A stretch of 64,000 nucleotides of DNA from Allobosea sp. (GTDB lineage: Bacteria; Pseudomonadota; Alphaproteobacteria; Rhizobiales; Kaistiaceae), in NCBI GenBank assembly GCA_017307955.1, contig JAFKFV010000008.1, forward strand, positions 1 to 64,000, in the 5' to 3' direction. Positions 8,532 to 17,574 of this stretch are shown piece by piece. The notes below the pieces were generated by a model. That model searched no databases. It was not told where the DNA came from and was given only the letters and a program-made list of their open reading frames with translations. The translations under genes and the position numbers were made by a program. Every line of letters begins with the position of its first letter. Positions within the stretch are counted from its first letter, which is position 1.

Positions 8532-11165
8532 TCAGGCGTCGCCGAACCGCAGCAGAACGGTGTCGACGGCGAGCGGTGCGAGATCGACCGCGATCTCGGT
8601 GCCGGTGACGGCGATGGCCTCGCCCGGATGCTCCAGAGCGTCGGCGCGCCGCGCTTCCTCGGGCGCGGTCGCGAAACGGAGCGTCGCGCGCGACGCCTCG
8701 GGCTTGAGGTTCTGCACGCGCAGCGCGATCGTGCCGGTCTCCTCGCCGGGCTTCGCGGTGACGAGCACCGGCGCGCCCTCGGCGACGGCGAAGAACGAAC
8801 CCTCGCGTGCGCCGCTCGGGGCGATATCGCGCATCACCACCGGCGGCATGGATGCTTCGGCGGCAAAGCGGCTGGCTGCAACCGGGTCGACATCGCCGGC
8901 ATGCGTCGTCAGGCGATAGCGCAGCGGGATGCGGCCGTCCTGGCTGGCCTTGAAATTGACCATCCAGTGGTTGTTGAGCGCCCAGGACATGATGGTCGGG
9001 CCCTCGGGCTCCAGCGTCCGTGCCCATTTCCCGGTGGTGATGCCGCCGAGATGGACGAGCGGCGCATCGAGCGGCACCAGCGTCACGCCGCGCGCGCCGT
9101 CCGAGACGTCGACCCAGCGCTGCAGCGGGTACCAGTCCTTGGCGGCGCCATCGAGCTGGTCCTCGTTCGGCACCGCCGGAATGCCGTTCAGATCGAGCAT
9201 GAAGCGCGGCGCGCCAAGATTGAACGGGAAGGCGACGAAGACGGCTTCCGGTGCCTCATGCGCCAGCTTGTCGATCAGCCAGTCGATCTGCACCGCCTTG
9301 GTGCCGGTATCGAGCGCATAGGTGACGCGGGCCGAGGCGACGCCGTCGGCGCGGATCGTGGCGGTGATCGAGGCGCGGCCATTGGCGATCACCGGCGCGC
9401 CGATCTGGACGCTGGTCGCGCCGCTCCGCCGCCAGGGCGTATCCTTGAAGCCGGTGAAGAAATCGGGATTGGAGAAGTCGAAGCTCGCGATCGCGTCGCG
9501 GCCCTTCGGCGACTCCACCGTCTCGTAGATGTAGTCGCCCGGCCGCCAGCCCTCGTAGCGCCCGGCGAAGTCGTGGCCGAGATCCTTGTCGAAGAGCGCG
9601 GCGATGCCGCCCGAGGCGGGATCGAGCTCGATGCGGTAATGCGCGTTCTCGATGCGGTTCGGGCCAACCGCGAGGTCGGTCTCGCCGGGCGCATCCTCGA
9701 GCGGCAGGAAGGCATAGCCCATGGCCGGAACGCGGCCGACGACCCGCTTCACCGGCGGGATCGGCCGCGCGCCGCCCCAGCCGCTGCCGCGGTTGAAGAA
9801 GCAGTCGAGCATGCCGTCCGGCGCGGCGCCGCCGCGCGGCTCCGGCTCCTCGACGATCACGTCGCGCGGCCAGGGCAGCGTGTTGATGACGAGGACATCG
9901 GCGATGCCGGAGGCCTTGAACGCCTCTTCCGGCTGAAGGTCGCCGAGATTGAAGATGCCTTCCGGCCCAGGCGTGCCGAGCGGGCGGGCGAGCTCGCGGG
10001 CGGCGCGGGCGAGCCGGTCATGGCCATCCATCACCGCCGTATAGGCGTAGCTCGCCTTGCGGTTCCATTGCGCCCGCGTGAACAGCGAATCCGGCGCCTC
10101 GACCGAGGAATAGGCGCCCCAGGTGTGCTCGTCGTAGAGAATCGCCTGTTCGTAGTCATGCGCGGCGCGCGCCGCGTCGTAGCGGTCGCGGCCCGTCGCC
10201 CTCAGCCAGGCCTCGAGCGCCTCGGCGGCGCCGAGCACTTCATGGGCCTGCCGGTTGACGCCGGTCTCATAGGCGCTGGAACCGGGGCCGTCCGTCCAAT
10301 GGTCGGTCCAGTCGCCGCGCTGCGTACCGATCGCGCCGTTGTCTCCGTCGCGCAGCAGCCTGCCGAATTCGGTGACGGTCTTGAATTCCATCCGCCAGGG
10401 GCGGTCTTCCTCGTTCCAGCGCCTGACGAAATCCGCCATGCGGGCGTCGGGCGGGCCGTTGTCGACCCGGACGGGATGCGTCGCCTCGCAATAGAGGAAG
10501 TCGTAAGGGTAGCTCGCATCGGCTTCGAGCCCGTGCACCCAGCGCGGCAGCAGCCTGTCGACGAGGTCGAAATTGCCGATGCCGGCCTGGCTGCGGCCGA
10601 AGAGATAGTGGTAGCCGTTCCAGGCCAGCACCTTGCCGCCGCTCGGCCCCTGCCACCAGAAGGCGCCCGGGAAAGGCTTCGGCCGCGCGCCGCGGATCGG
10701 GTTGATCGCGGCGGTGTAGAACCAGACGCCGAGTTCGGCGAGGAGATCGGCAAACAGCCATGAGATGCCGTTGACGTCGTCCTGCATCGCGCTCTCGACC
10801 GTGAGGCCGAATTCCTCGCGGAGCGCCCGCAGCGGGTAGAGGCTCCTGTGCATCTGCTCGATATTGAGCAGCGGCGTCAGGTTGTAGTTCATTGCCGCGA
10901 CGTCGATGCGGCCGGCCTTGTGCCAGTGCTGGAATCGGCGCACCTCCTCGGCGGAGGCGCTGCGGAGAAAGCGCAGCAGCGGCCCGGTCGTCTCGCAGGT
11001 CCAGCTATAGCGCGCGCCCTCGGGATAGGCGTCGGTTGCCTCGATCAGATCGAGCGCGCCGCGGATGAAATCCGCATGCTGCCGGAAGGCGACATCCTGA
11101 TAGTCCGTGAAGCCGATATCGGTGTGCGAATGGTTGCACAGATAGATCGTCCTGATCGCGGTCAT
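8532..11165 (-). CDS. GH38-like (alpha-mannosidase superfamily) glycoside hydrolase, copy B
   Basis: 877 aa; ATG at 11165 behind a GAGAGG site. It shows NHSHTDIGFT (His14 and Asp16), candidate nucleophile Asp130 in SAMQDDVNGISW, and YDEHTWGAYSS matching the EHTWGA block of copy A. The C-terminal half is the beta-sandwich region seen in GH38 enzymes (for example DPASGGIAALFDKDLGHDF). There is no signal peptide, so it is probably cytoplasmic. It is first structural gene after the GntR regulator at 11250-11963. The two paralogues in one operon imply two related cleavage steps, perhaps different anomeric partners or linkages of one oligosaccharide. Family good, specificity unknown. Confidence 0.8.
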   Translation of the reverse strand: MTAIRTIYLCNHSHTDIGFTDYQDVAFRQHADFIRGALDLIEATDAYPEGARYSWTCETTGPLLRFLRSASAEEVRRFQHWHKAGRIDVAAMNYNLTPLLNIEQMHRSLYPLRALREEFGLTVESAMQDDVNGISWLFADLLAELGVWFYTAAINPIRGARPKPFPGAFWWQGPSGGKVLAWNGYHYLFGRSQAGIGNFDLVDRLLPRWVHGLEADASYPYDFLYCEATHPVRVDNGPPDARMADFVRRWNEEDRPWRMEFKTVTEFGRLLRDGDNGAIGTQRGDWTDHWTDGPGSSAYETGVNRQAHEVLGAAEALEAWLRATGRDRYDAARAAHDYEQAILYDEHTWGAYSSVEAPDSLFTRAQWNRKASYAYTAVMDGHDRLARAARELARPLGTPGPEGIFNLGDLQPEEAFKASGIADVLVINTLPWPRDVIVEEPEPRGGAAPDGMLDCFFNRGSGWGGARPIPPVKRVVGRVPAMGYAFLPLEDAPGETDLAVGPNRIENAHYRIELDPASGGIAALFDKDLGHDFAGRYEGWRPGDYIYETVESPKGRDAIASFDFSNPDFFTGFKDTPWRRSGATSVQIGAPVIANGRASITATIRADGVASARVTYALDTGTKAVQIDWLIDKLAHEAPEAVFVAFPFNLGAPRFMLDLNGIPAVPNEDQLDGAAKDWYPLQRWVDVSDGARGVTLVPLDAPLVHLGGITTGKWARTLEPEGPTIMSWALNNHWMVNFKASQDGRIPLRYRLTTHAGDVDPVAASRFAAEASMPPVVMRDIAPSGAREGSFFAVAEGAPVLVTAKPGEETGTIALRVQNLKPEASRATLRFATAPEEARRADALEHPGEAIAVTGTEIAVDLAPLAVDTVLLRFGDA

Positions 11166-11249
11166 GACGCCTCGCCTCTCTTCTCGTTTCCTCTCACGCG
11201 GCGGGCCGCTCTCCGGCAGCCTCGCCTCCGGCTTCCGCCGGCCTCGTCG

Positions 11250-11963
11250 TCACATCGCCGGCATGGCGGCCCGCGCAGCCTCCTTGCGCCCTGCCCCCGC
11301 GTCGCCATCGATCGCCGCAAGCGCGTCGAGGATGGTTCGAAGGTGCAGCGTCATCACCGCCGCGACCGCCGCTTCGTCGCGGTCGCGCATGCCGGCGACG
11401 ATGCCGCCATGCTGGTCGAGGATCGTGCCGGGCCGGTTCGGCCAGTTGACGGTGACGAAGCGCATCCGATTGAGGTGCACCTTCACGTCCTCGAGCTCGT
11501 CGGCGACGGCGAGACAGTCCGCCGCCGAGAAGATGCGCCGGTGGAAAACCTCGTCGAGTTCGTAGAAGCGGCGCGTGTCCTGCCGTCCGGCGGCGAAGGC
11601 CTGCTCCTCGACGATCGCCGCCAGCGCGTCGATATCGGCCGGTGACGCATCACGGGTCGCCCGGCGCGCGACCTCGACCTCGACCGCCTCGCGGATGAGC
11701 TGCGCCGCGCGCACCTTGGCGACGCGGATCGGCGCCACCACGGTGCCGCTCTGCGGATAGATGTCGACGAGGCCGAGATCGGCGAGCCGCAGCAGTGCTT
11801 CGCGGACCGGCGTGCGCGAGATGGCGAGCCGCTCGGCGATCGCCTGCTCGCGGATCGGCTCCAACGGCTTCAGCACTCCGAGCACGATCTCGCTCCGAAG
11901 CAGCTCATAGACATTGAGCGCCGTGGAGCGCGGCCGCACCGCCCGCTGTTCCGTCTCCCACAT
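11250..11963 (-). CDS. GntR-family transcriptional regulator, FadR/FCD subfamily
   Basis: 237 aa. The winged helix is at about residues 15-80 (YELLRSEIVLGVLKPLEPI, then ISRTPVREALLRLADLGLV). The FCD effector domain follows (about 95-225), with conserved EVFHRRIFSAAD and a closing HLRTILDAL segment. It is promoter-proximal to the whole minus-strand glycoside locus and is the best candidate for its pathway regulator. The upstream AT-rich palindrome at 11992-12003 may be its own operator. A second FCD regulator at the far end of the locus suggests two inducers or a hierarchical control. Confidence 0.9.
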   Translation of the reverse strand: MWETEQRAVRPRSTALNVYELLRSEIVLGVLKPLEPIREQAIAERLAISRTPVREALLRLADLGLVDIYPQSGTVVAPIRVAKVRAAQLIREAVEVEVARRATRDASPADIDALAAIVEEQAFAAGRQDTRRFYELDEVFHRRIFSAADCLAVADELEDVKVHLNRMRFVTVNWPNRPGTILDQHGGIVAGMRDRDEAAVAAVMTLHLRTILDALAAIDGDAGAGRKEAARAAMPAM

Positions 11964-11987
11964 GCCGCGCCCTCGTTTGTGTCTTAC

Positions 11988-12004
11988 AGTACTAATATAC
12001 TAGT
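11988..12004. promoter_or_regulatory. Candidate promoter/operator of the GntR-led glycoside operon
   Basis: An AT-rich island in GC-rich DNA contains CTAATATACTAG (11992-12003), an imperfect palindrome with 5 of 6 matching arm positions, flanked by AGTACT and ACTAGT palindromes. It lies 25-41 bp upstream of the GntR start codon. The position and the resemblance to FCD sites suggest overlap of promoter and operator. Transcription start is not known. Confidence 0.45.
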
Positions 12005-12129
12005 GAATCAGACGAGGCGTCAACAGGGCTTGGTGCGGGATGAAGGGTCGGTCTCGGGTTGGGGCCGCCCTCTCCTTAGCCGTCCGCAGAGGCCGCCATT
12101 CTCGTTGATGCCAAGGCGGGGTGGGTCCT

Positions 12130-12152
12130 CCCTTCTCCCCTTGGGACAAGGG
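12130..12152. repeat. Dispersed palindromic repeat, copy 1
   Basis: A 23-nt unit starting CCCTTCTCCCC and ending GGGACAAGGG. The reverse complement of 59194-59217 has nearly the same sequence. It is intergenic in both places. Confidence 0.5.
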
Positions 12153-12290
12153 AAATCCAGCTCTTGGCCCCAAGGGTGACGGGCCGTTCACCGCCCGCAT
12201 GCTTGCTCTTGGCGGCGTGCGCGTCCATCTGTCGGCCAGACCGCTTTCACCCTCGTTCCGGCAGCCGAGGCTGCCGTGATGGAACCTCCC

Positions 12291-13310
12291 ATGAAGAAGA
12301 TCGGCTTCCTGTCCTTCGGCCACTGGTCGCCCTCGCCGCGCTCGGGCACGCGCTCGGCCGGCGATGCGCTGCTCCAGTCGATCGATCTCGCCGTCGCCGC
12401 CGAAGAGCTCGGCGCGGATGGCGCCTATTTCCGCGTGCATCATTTCGCGCGCCAGCTCGGCTCGCCCTTTCCGCTCCTGGCGGCGGTCGGCGCGAAGACG
12501 AAGAACATCGAGATCGGCACCGCCGTCATCGACATGCGCTACGAGAACCCGCTCTACATGGCCGAGGATGCCGGCGCCGCCGACCTCATCGCCGGCGGGC
12601 GGCTGCAGCTCGGCATCAGCCGCGGCTCGCCGGAGCAGGTCATCGATGGCTGGCGCTATTTCGGCTATCGCCCGGCGGAAGGGCAGAGCGACGCCGATAT
12701 GGCGCGCGGCCATGCCGAGGTGTTCATGAACGTGTTGAAGGGCGAGGGCTTCGCCGAGCCGAACCCGCGGCCGATGTTCCCGAACCCGCCGGGCCTCCTG
12801 CGCCTCGAGCCGCATTCGGAAGGGCTGCGCGAGCGCATCTGGTGGGGCGCGGCCTCCAACGCCACCGCCGTCTGGGCGGCCGAGATGGGCATGAACCTGC
12901 AGAGCTCGACGCTGAAATTCGACGAGAGCGGCAAGCCGTTCCACGTTCAGCAGGCCGAGCAGATCCGCGTCTTCCGCGAGGCCTGGAAGGCGGCGGGCCA
13001 TGAGCGGACGCCGCGCGTCTCCGTCAGCCGCAGCATCTTCGCGCTCGTCGACGAGCGCGACCACGCCTATTTCGGCGGCGACGAGGATTCGGACAAGTTC
13101 GGCTATATCGAGCCGGAGAAGCGGGCCGTGTTCGGCCGCAGCTATGCCGCCGAGCCGGATGCGCTCGTCGAGCAGCTGAAGGGCGACGAGGCGATCGCCG
13201 AGGCTGATACGCTGCTCCTGACCGTGCCCAACCAGCTCGGCGTCGAATACAACGCCCATGTGATCGAGGCCATCCTCAAGCATGTGGCCCCGGCGATGGG
13301 CTGGCGCTGA
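12291..13310 (+). CDS. LLM-class flavin-dependent oxidoreductase (luciferase-like monooxygenase)
   Basis: About 339 aa from the ATG at 12291 (MKKIGFLSFGHW); an ATG at 12279 with a GAGG site is an alternative start. It has the bacterial-luciferase-like TIM barrel: AAEELGADGAYFRVHHF near residue 35-50 and LIAGGRLQLGISRGS near 105 in the flavin pocket. Members use FMN or F420 supplied by a partner. No reductase gene lies beside it and no substrate is indicated. The gene is alone on the plus strand and converges on the oxidoreductase at 13371, with a strong bidirectional hairpin between them. Confidence 0.85.
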   Translation: MKKIGFLSFGHWSPSPRSGTRSAGDALLQSIDLAVAAEELGADGAYFRVHHFARQLGSPFPLLAAVGAKTKNIEIGTAVIDMRYENPLYMAEDAGAADLIAGGRLQLGISRGSPEQVIDGWRYFGYRPAEGQSDADMARGHAEVFMNVLKGEGFAEPNPRPMFPNPPGLLRLEPHSEGLRERIWWGAASNATAVWAAEMGMNLQSSTLKFDESGKPFHVQQAEQIRVFREAWKAAGHERTPRVSVSRSIFALVDERDHAYFGGDEDSDKFGYIEPEKRAVFGRSYAAEPDALVEQLKGDEAIAEADTLLLTVPNQLGVEYNAHVIEAILKHVAPAMGWR

Positions 13311-13333
13311 ACGGCACCCCCCACCCACCTAAG

Positions 13334-13364
13334 CGTCATGGCCGCGACATGCGCGGCCATGACG
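13334..13364. terminator. Bidirectional intrinsic terminator-like hairpin
   Basis: Perfect 13-bp stem (13334-13346 with 13352-13364) around a 5-nt loop, placed between two convergent genes. No long U-tract follows on either strand, but the position fits termination of both. Confidence 0.7.
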
Positions 13365-13370
13365 AGGCTC

Positions 13371-14462
13371 TCATGTGCGCGCCGCCTCGATCATGAAGCC
13401 GGCCATCGCCTTGAACAATTCGAGATCCTCGCGCGCGTCGGCGATCGAGGTCTTGGGCCGCCGGTGCTCCGTCACGTTGCGGTGGAAGTCGTTCCACTCG
13501 ACGGCGAAGGAATCGTAGCGCGTCGGGAAGCTCACTTCCGTCGAGGCGCCCGCCTCGCCATGCGGCTTCAGCACCGTCAGCCGCGCCGGCTGGTGGCGGA
13601 TATAGGGCGTGTCATAGTCGACGCGGATTACTTCCTTCGGCGTCGAAACCTCGAGATGCGCGTCGAAATGCGGGATCAGGTCGACCGCCGTTTCGAACTG
13701 GCAGACGAAATGGCCATAGTCGAAGCTCGCCGTCACGGCGCGGCCGCCATGGCGCTGGCTCGCCATCAGCACGCGCTCGGGCCGGCCGATCAGCTCGCGC
13801 ATCGCCGAGATGTCATGGCTGGAGAGACCGAGCATCAGCGCATAGGCATTGGCGATCGGTCCCTCGCCGACGCCGATGGCCCTCTTCGTCGCCTCGGCCA
13901 TCGCGGTCTTGGCCGCCTCGATCGCCGCTGCCGGGATATCGGTGCCGCGCACGACGCGCGAGGTCGAGTTGATGATCAGCGCATTGGCGCCGATCACGTC
14001 GCGGACGCGGGCGATGAGGATGTCGCCGCGCAGCGGCTCGATGCGCTTCACCGCCTCCGTGAAGGCCGGCGCATGGCGGCGCATGAAGCCGACCTGCACC
14101 GTCACGCCATGCTTCGCCTCCGCCTCGGCGAGGCGGTCGGCCTCTTCTAGCGAGATGCACATCGGCTTCTCGACCAGCACATGCTTGCCGGCCGCCATGG
14201 CCGCGATCGCCACCTCGGCATGATAGACATGCGGATTGGCGATCAGCACGGCGTCGACCTCGGGGTCGGCGATCAGCGCCGCGTGACTGTCATAGAGGCG
14301 CGCTCCCGGCAGGAAGCGGCCGGCCGCCTCGACGACGGTGCGGCTGATGTCGCAGAGCGCCGTGACCTCGAAGAGATGGGGAAGGTCGCGGAGCGTCGGC
14401 AGATGGATGATCTGCGCGACCTCGCCGCAGCCGACGACGCCGACGCGAATGATGTGAGCCAC
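13371..14462 (-). CDS. Gfo/Idh/MocA-family NAD(P)-dependent oxidoreductase
   Basis: 363 aa. An N-terminal Rossmann fold begins with IRVGVVGCGEVAQIIH. The family EKP motif appears as HVLVEKPMCISLEEAD near residue 100. The C-terminal half is the alpha/beta substrate domain. Such enzymes oxidise or epimerise sugars and inositols. It is the last gene of the LacI-controlled ABC cassette, about 60 nt after the MalG-type permease, so it probably begins catabolism of the sugar imported by that transporter. Family assignment is strong; the substrate cannot be read from the sequence. Confidence 0.9.
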   Translation of the reverse strand: MAHIIRVGVVGCGEVAQIIHLPTLRDLPHLFEVTALCDISRTVVEAAGRFLPGARLYDSHAALIADPEVDAVLIANPHVYHAEVAIAAMAAGKHVLVEKPMCISLEEADRLAEAEAKHGVTVQVGFMRRHAPAFTEAVKRIEPLRGDILIARVRDVIGANALIINSTSRVVRGTDIPAAAIEAAKTAMAEATKRAIGVGEGPIANAYALMLGLSSHDISAMRELIGRPERVLMASQRHGGRAVTASFDYGHFVCQFETAVDLIPHFDAHLEVSTPKEVIRVDYDTPYIRHQPARLTVLKPHGEAGASTEVSFPTRYDSFAVEWNDFHRNVTEHRRPKTSIADAREDLELFKAMAGFMIEAART

Positions 14463-14523
14463 GATGGAATGTCCTTGGACGTTTCTTGATGAGCGAAGAA
14501 TAAGAAGCGAAGGGCCGGGGGAA

Positions 14524-15360
14524 TCAGCCCTTCACGCCGCCCGAAACGGCGCCGTAGGTGATGTATTTCTGGATGCCGAGGAAGAGGATGAAGGTCGGGA
14601 CGACCGTCAGCGTCGCCGCGGCCATCAGGCTTCCCCAGTCGGTCGAGTATTGCTGCATGAACATCGTGATGCCGACAGGCAGCGTCATGGCGTTCTCGTC
14701 GCGCAGGAAGACATTGGCGACGAAGAATTCGTTGTAGGAGAAGAGGAAAGAGAAGATCGCGATCGCCGCGAGGCCGGGGCCCGAGAGCGGCAGCACGATC
14801 CGGAGGAACGCGCCGAAGCGCGAGCAGCCGTCGACGAGCGCCGCCTCTTCCAGTTCGCGCGGGATGGTGTCGAAGAAGGACCGCGCCATCCAGGTCGCGA
14901 AGGGGAGATGCACTACCGTGTAGAGGATGATCACCGACAGCGGGCTGTTGATGAGCCCGAGCGTCCTGAAGAGGATGAAGAGCGGGATCAGCGCCAGGAT
15001 GATCGGGAACATCTGCACGATGAACAGCGTGCGCGAATAGGTCGTGACGAAGCGGCCACGGAAACGCGACAGCGCGTAGCCGGCGAGCGCCGCCGCGGCG
15101 GCGCTGGTGATCGTGCTTCCCGTCGAGGCGACGACCGAATTCCAGAGATAGCGCCAGAAATTGGTGCGCTCGGAGAGATAGGAATAGTTCGCCGTCGTCA
15201 GGTCATGCGGCAGCAGCGAGGAGCGCTGCATCAACTGGTCGGTCGTCTGGAACGAGTTCATCACCATGAGGATGATGGGCAGGTTCACGACGAGCACGAT
15301 GACCGAGAGGATGCCGAAGCGGGTCCAGCGCTGCGCCGGCGTAGGATTGGGATAGGCCAT
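14524..15360 (-). CDS. Carbohydrate ABC transporter permease, MalG type (second cassette)
   Basis: 278 aa from the ATG at 15360. Membrane helix 1 is at about residues 14-34. The EAA coupling loop reads LEEAALVDGCSRFGAFLRIV. It starts 2 nt after the stop of the MalF-type partner, indicating translational coupling. It belongs to a CUT1 importer with the binding protein at 16285-17574. The cassette encodes no ATPase and must borrow one from elsewhere in the genome. Confidence 0.92.
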   Translation of the reverse strand: MAYPNPTPAQRWTRFGILSVIVLVVNLPIILMVMNSFQTTDQLMQRSSLLPHDLTTANYSYLSERTNFWRYLWNSVVASTGSTITSAAAAALAGYALSRFRGRFVTTYSRTLFIVQMFPIILALIPLFILFRTLGLINSPLSVIILYTVVHLPFATWMARSFFDTIPRELEEAALVDGCSRFGAFLRIVLPLSGPGLAAIAIFSFLFSYNEFFVANVFLRDENAMTLPVGITMFMQQYSTDWGSLMAAATLTVVPTFILFLGIQKYITYGAVSGGVKG

Positions 15361-15362
15361 GG

Positions 15363-16280
15363 TCAGCGCTCCTTCTGGCGGCGGAGCAGGAAGACGACGA
15401 GGATCATCAGGATGATCAGCGTCACGAAGGACGTCGCCGAGCCGAGACCGACATCGTTGCGCCCGAAGGTGTAGCGATAGGCGAGGAGGACGAGGTTTTC
15501 GGTGGCGTTGGCCGGGCCGCCCTGCGTCAGCAGCCAGGGCGTGTCGAAATCGTTGACCGTCCAGATCGTCATCAGGAGCGCCAGAACGATCGAGATGTTG
15601 CGCAGCTGCGGCATCGTCACGAAGCGGAACTGGTTCCAGCGCGACGCGCCGTCGAGCGAGGCCGCCTCGTAGAGGCTGCGGTCTATGCTTTGGAGCGCGG
15701 CGAGGAGCGACAGCATCATGAAGGGGAAGGAGCGCCAGATCTTGATGGCGATGACCATCACGACGGCCCAGGTCTGGTCGGAGAGGAAATAGACCGGCGA
15801 GCCGCCGAAGAGACCGATGACCTGATTGAAAAGCGCCCGCTCGTCGGCCATCATCCAGCGCCAGGAGACGATTGAGACGATCGACGGCACGATCCACGGC
15901 AGAAGCAGCGCCACGCGGAAGAAGGGGCGCCCCGGAACGTCCTGGTTGAGCAATAGCGCGAGCCCGAGGCCGAGCGCATAGCAGCCGACGACATTGAAGA
16001 CGGCGAAGACGAGGCTGAACCACAGCGCGTGGCGGAAGTCGCGCGAGGTGATGAGCTCGACATAATTGTCGAGGCCGACGAAGCGGCCATATTTCAGCAG
16101 CGAGCCGTCCGTGAAGCCATACCAGAAACCGGTCAGCATCGGATAGGCGATGACGGCGAGGATCAGGAGGACGGAGGGCGCGAGCAGCAGGAAGGGCAGC
16201 GCGTCGCCAGTCCGCCACCAGGCCCTGGCGCTTGCGCGCCAGGTCCCGGCTTCGGAGCGGGAAAGGTCCACAGCGGACAC
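15363..16280 (-). CDS. Carbohydrate ABC transporter permease, MalF type (second cassette)
   Basis: 305 aa with a GTG start at 16280. The AAGGAG ribosome site lies inside the last codons of the upstream binding-protein gene. Helix 1 is at about residues 28-50 (LPFLLLAPSVLLILAVIAYP). The EAA loop is LYEAASLDGASRWNQFRFVT. With the MalG-type protein it forms the membrane channel of a CUT1 sugar importer. Tight spacing on both sides shows a single operon. Confidence 0.92.
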   Translation of the reverse strand: MSAVDLSRSEAGTWRASARAWWRTGDALPFLLLAPSVLLILAVIAYPMLTGFWYGFTDGSLLKYGRFVGLDNYVELITSRDFRHALWFSLVFAVFNVVGCYALGLGLALLLNQDVPGRPFFRVALLLPWIVPSIVSIVSWRWMMADERALFNQVIGLFGGSPVYFLSDQTWAVVMVIAIKIWRSFPFMMLSLLAALQSIDRSLYEAASLDGASRWNQFRFVTMPQLRNISIVLALLMTIWTVNDFDTPWLLTQGGPANATENLVLLAYRYTFGRNDVGLGSATSFVTLIILMILVVFLLRRQKER

Positions 16281-16284
16281 CCGA

Positions 16285-17574
16285 TTACTCCTTGACGATC
16301 GACTTCAGCCGGCTGTCGGCGGTGTCGAGGATCTGGTCGAGCGGCTTGCCCTGCCAGAGCTCCTGCGCGAAGGTCTGCATCACGCCCTCGCCCTCGACCT
16401 CGTTCAGCGCCGGAAAGATGCCGGCGGCATGGGTCGCCGTCGTCTTGCCGATCGGAACATAGTTCTCGAGCACATAGCCGCGCGAGGCCTGCTGCTTGAA
16501 ATAGTCATTGGCGGCGATCGACTTGCGCGTCGGTAGCTGGCCGGTATTGCCCTTGGTCCATAGCGGCGTCTGGTTCTTCGACCACCATTTCAGGAAGGTC
16601 TTCACCTCTTCCGGGTGCTTGGTCTGCTCGTAGACCATGATGTTGTTGACCCAGAAGATCGTGCCCTTGTCGCCATGCGGACCGGCGAGCGGCGGTACGA
16701 CGCCGATCTTGTCGGCCGCGTCGCCGGCCTGCGAGATGAGGCCGGGGCCGTCGAGCGTGAAGGCGCCCTGGCCGCGGTTGAAGGCGCCGCGACGGTCGTC
16801 GGAATTGTAGCCCGTCGAGGCCGGGCTGACCGATCCGTCGGCGACCATGCCGGCGAGTGCCTCGAAGGCCTCGACATTGCGCTCGCTCTTGAGGTCGAGC
16901 TTGCGATCCTCGGTGAAGAGGCCGCCGCCATTGTTGAGGATGGCGTTGTAGAGGAAGTGCGAGCCGCCGGTATCGCCGGAGGCGAGGATGCCGAACTTGC
17001 CGTCCTTGGTCGTCGCCTTGGCGGCCTCGCGCAGTTCCGCCCAGGTCGTCGGCACCTTGAGGCCGGCGGCGTCGAGCATGTCCTTGCGATAGAACCAGAC
17101 GCGGATGTCGATGCCCCAGGGCAGCGCGACATAGTGATCGTCATAGCGCAGCGTATCGACTGTCCCGGGCAGGAAGTCGTCGAGATCGCCGCTCGTCTTC
17201 ATCTCCTCGATCAGGTCGTCGATCGGCCGGATCGCGCCGAGATCATAGAGCTGCACGGCCTGATAGCCGGCGCCGGTCGAAAGATCCGGCGCGGTGCCGG
17301 CGCTGATCGCCGTGACATAGGTCTGGTACCAGTTGTTCCAGGGAATGGAGCGATATTCGACCTGGATTCCGGGATTTTCCTTGTTGAACTCGGCGACAAG
17401 TTCCTTGGCCGCGTCGATATATTCCGGCGGACCCCAGATCATGTCCCAGAAATTCAGTTTCACCGGGTCGGCCGCATAGGCGGCGACGGGCGAGAGACCG
17501 ATGGCGAGAGCGGCCGCGAGGGATGCGAGGAGCCCTGCCCTGCCCCGCGCGGGGGCATTGCCTGATGTCTTCAT
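16285..17574 (-). CDS. Sugar ABC transporter substrate-binding protein (second cassette)
   Basis: 429 aa from the ATG at 17574, with an AAGGAAA site. The signal peptide ends near VAAYA-ADPVKLNFW, so the protein is periplasmic. It is a cluster-B solute-binding protein (segments YVALPWGIDIRVWFYRKD and GAFTLDGPGLISQAG are typical). It feeds the downstream permeases. The gene lies 113 nt after the LacI regulator in the same direction. A single GTTCTCA half-site near 17604-17610 echoes the LacI operators but lacks the second arm. Confidence 0.92.
   Translation of the reverse strand: MKTSGNAPARGRAGLLASLAAALAIGLSPVAAYAADPVKLNFWDMIWGPPEYIDAAKELVAEFNKENPGIQVEYRSIPWNNWYQTYVTAISAGTAPDLSTGAGYQAVQLYDLGAIRPIDDLIEEMKTSGDLDDFLPGTVDTLRYDDHYVALPWGIDIRVWFYRKDMLDAAGLKVPTTWAELREAAKATTKDGKFGILASGDTGGSHFLYNAILNNGGGLFTEDRKLDLKSERNVEAFEALAGMVADGSVSPASTGYNSDDRRGAFNRGQGAFTLDGPGLISQAGDAADKIGVVPPLAGPHGDKGTIFWVNNIMVYEQTKHPEEVKTFLKWWSKNQTPLWTKGNTGQLPTRKSIAANDYFKQQASRGYVLENYVPIGKTTATHAAGIFPALNEVEGEGVMQTFAQELWQGKPLDQILDTADSRLKSIVKE

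Larger units (their letters stand above)
11964..12290. other. Divergent intergenic region with dispersed repeat (327 bp)
   Basis: It separates the minus-strand GntR operon from the plus-strand luciferase-like gene. The left end holds the AT-rich operator candidate. The middle (about 12055-12180) holds repeat-like sequence including CCCTT...AAGGG arms at 12130-12152 closely similar to 59194-59217 in reverse orientation. No gene is supported. Confidence 0.55.
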
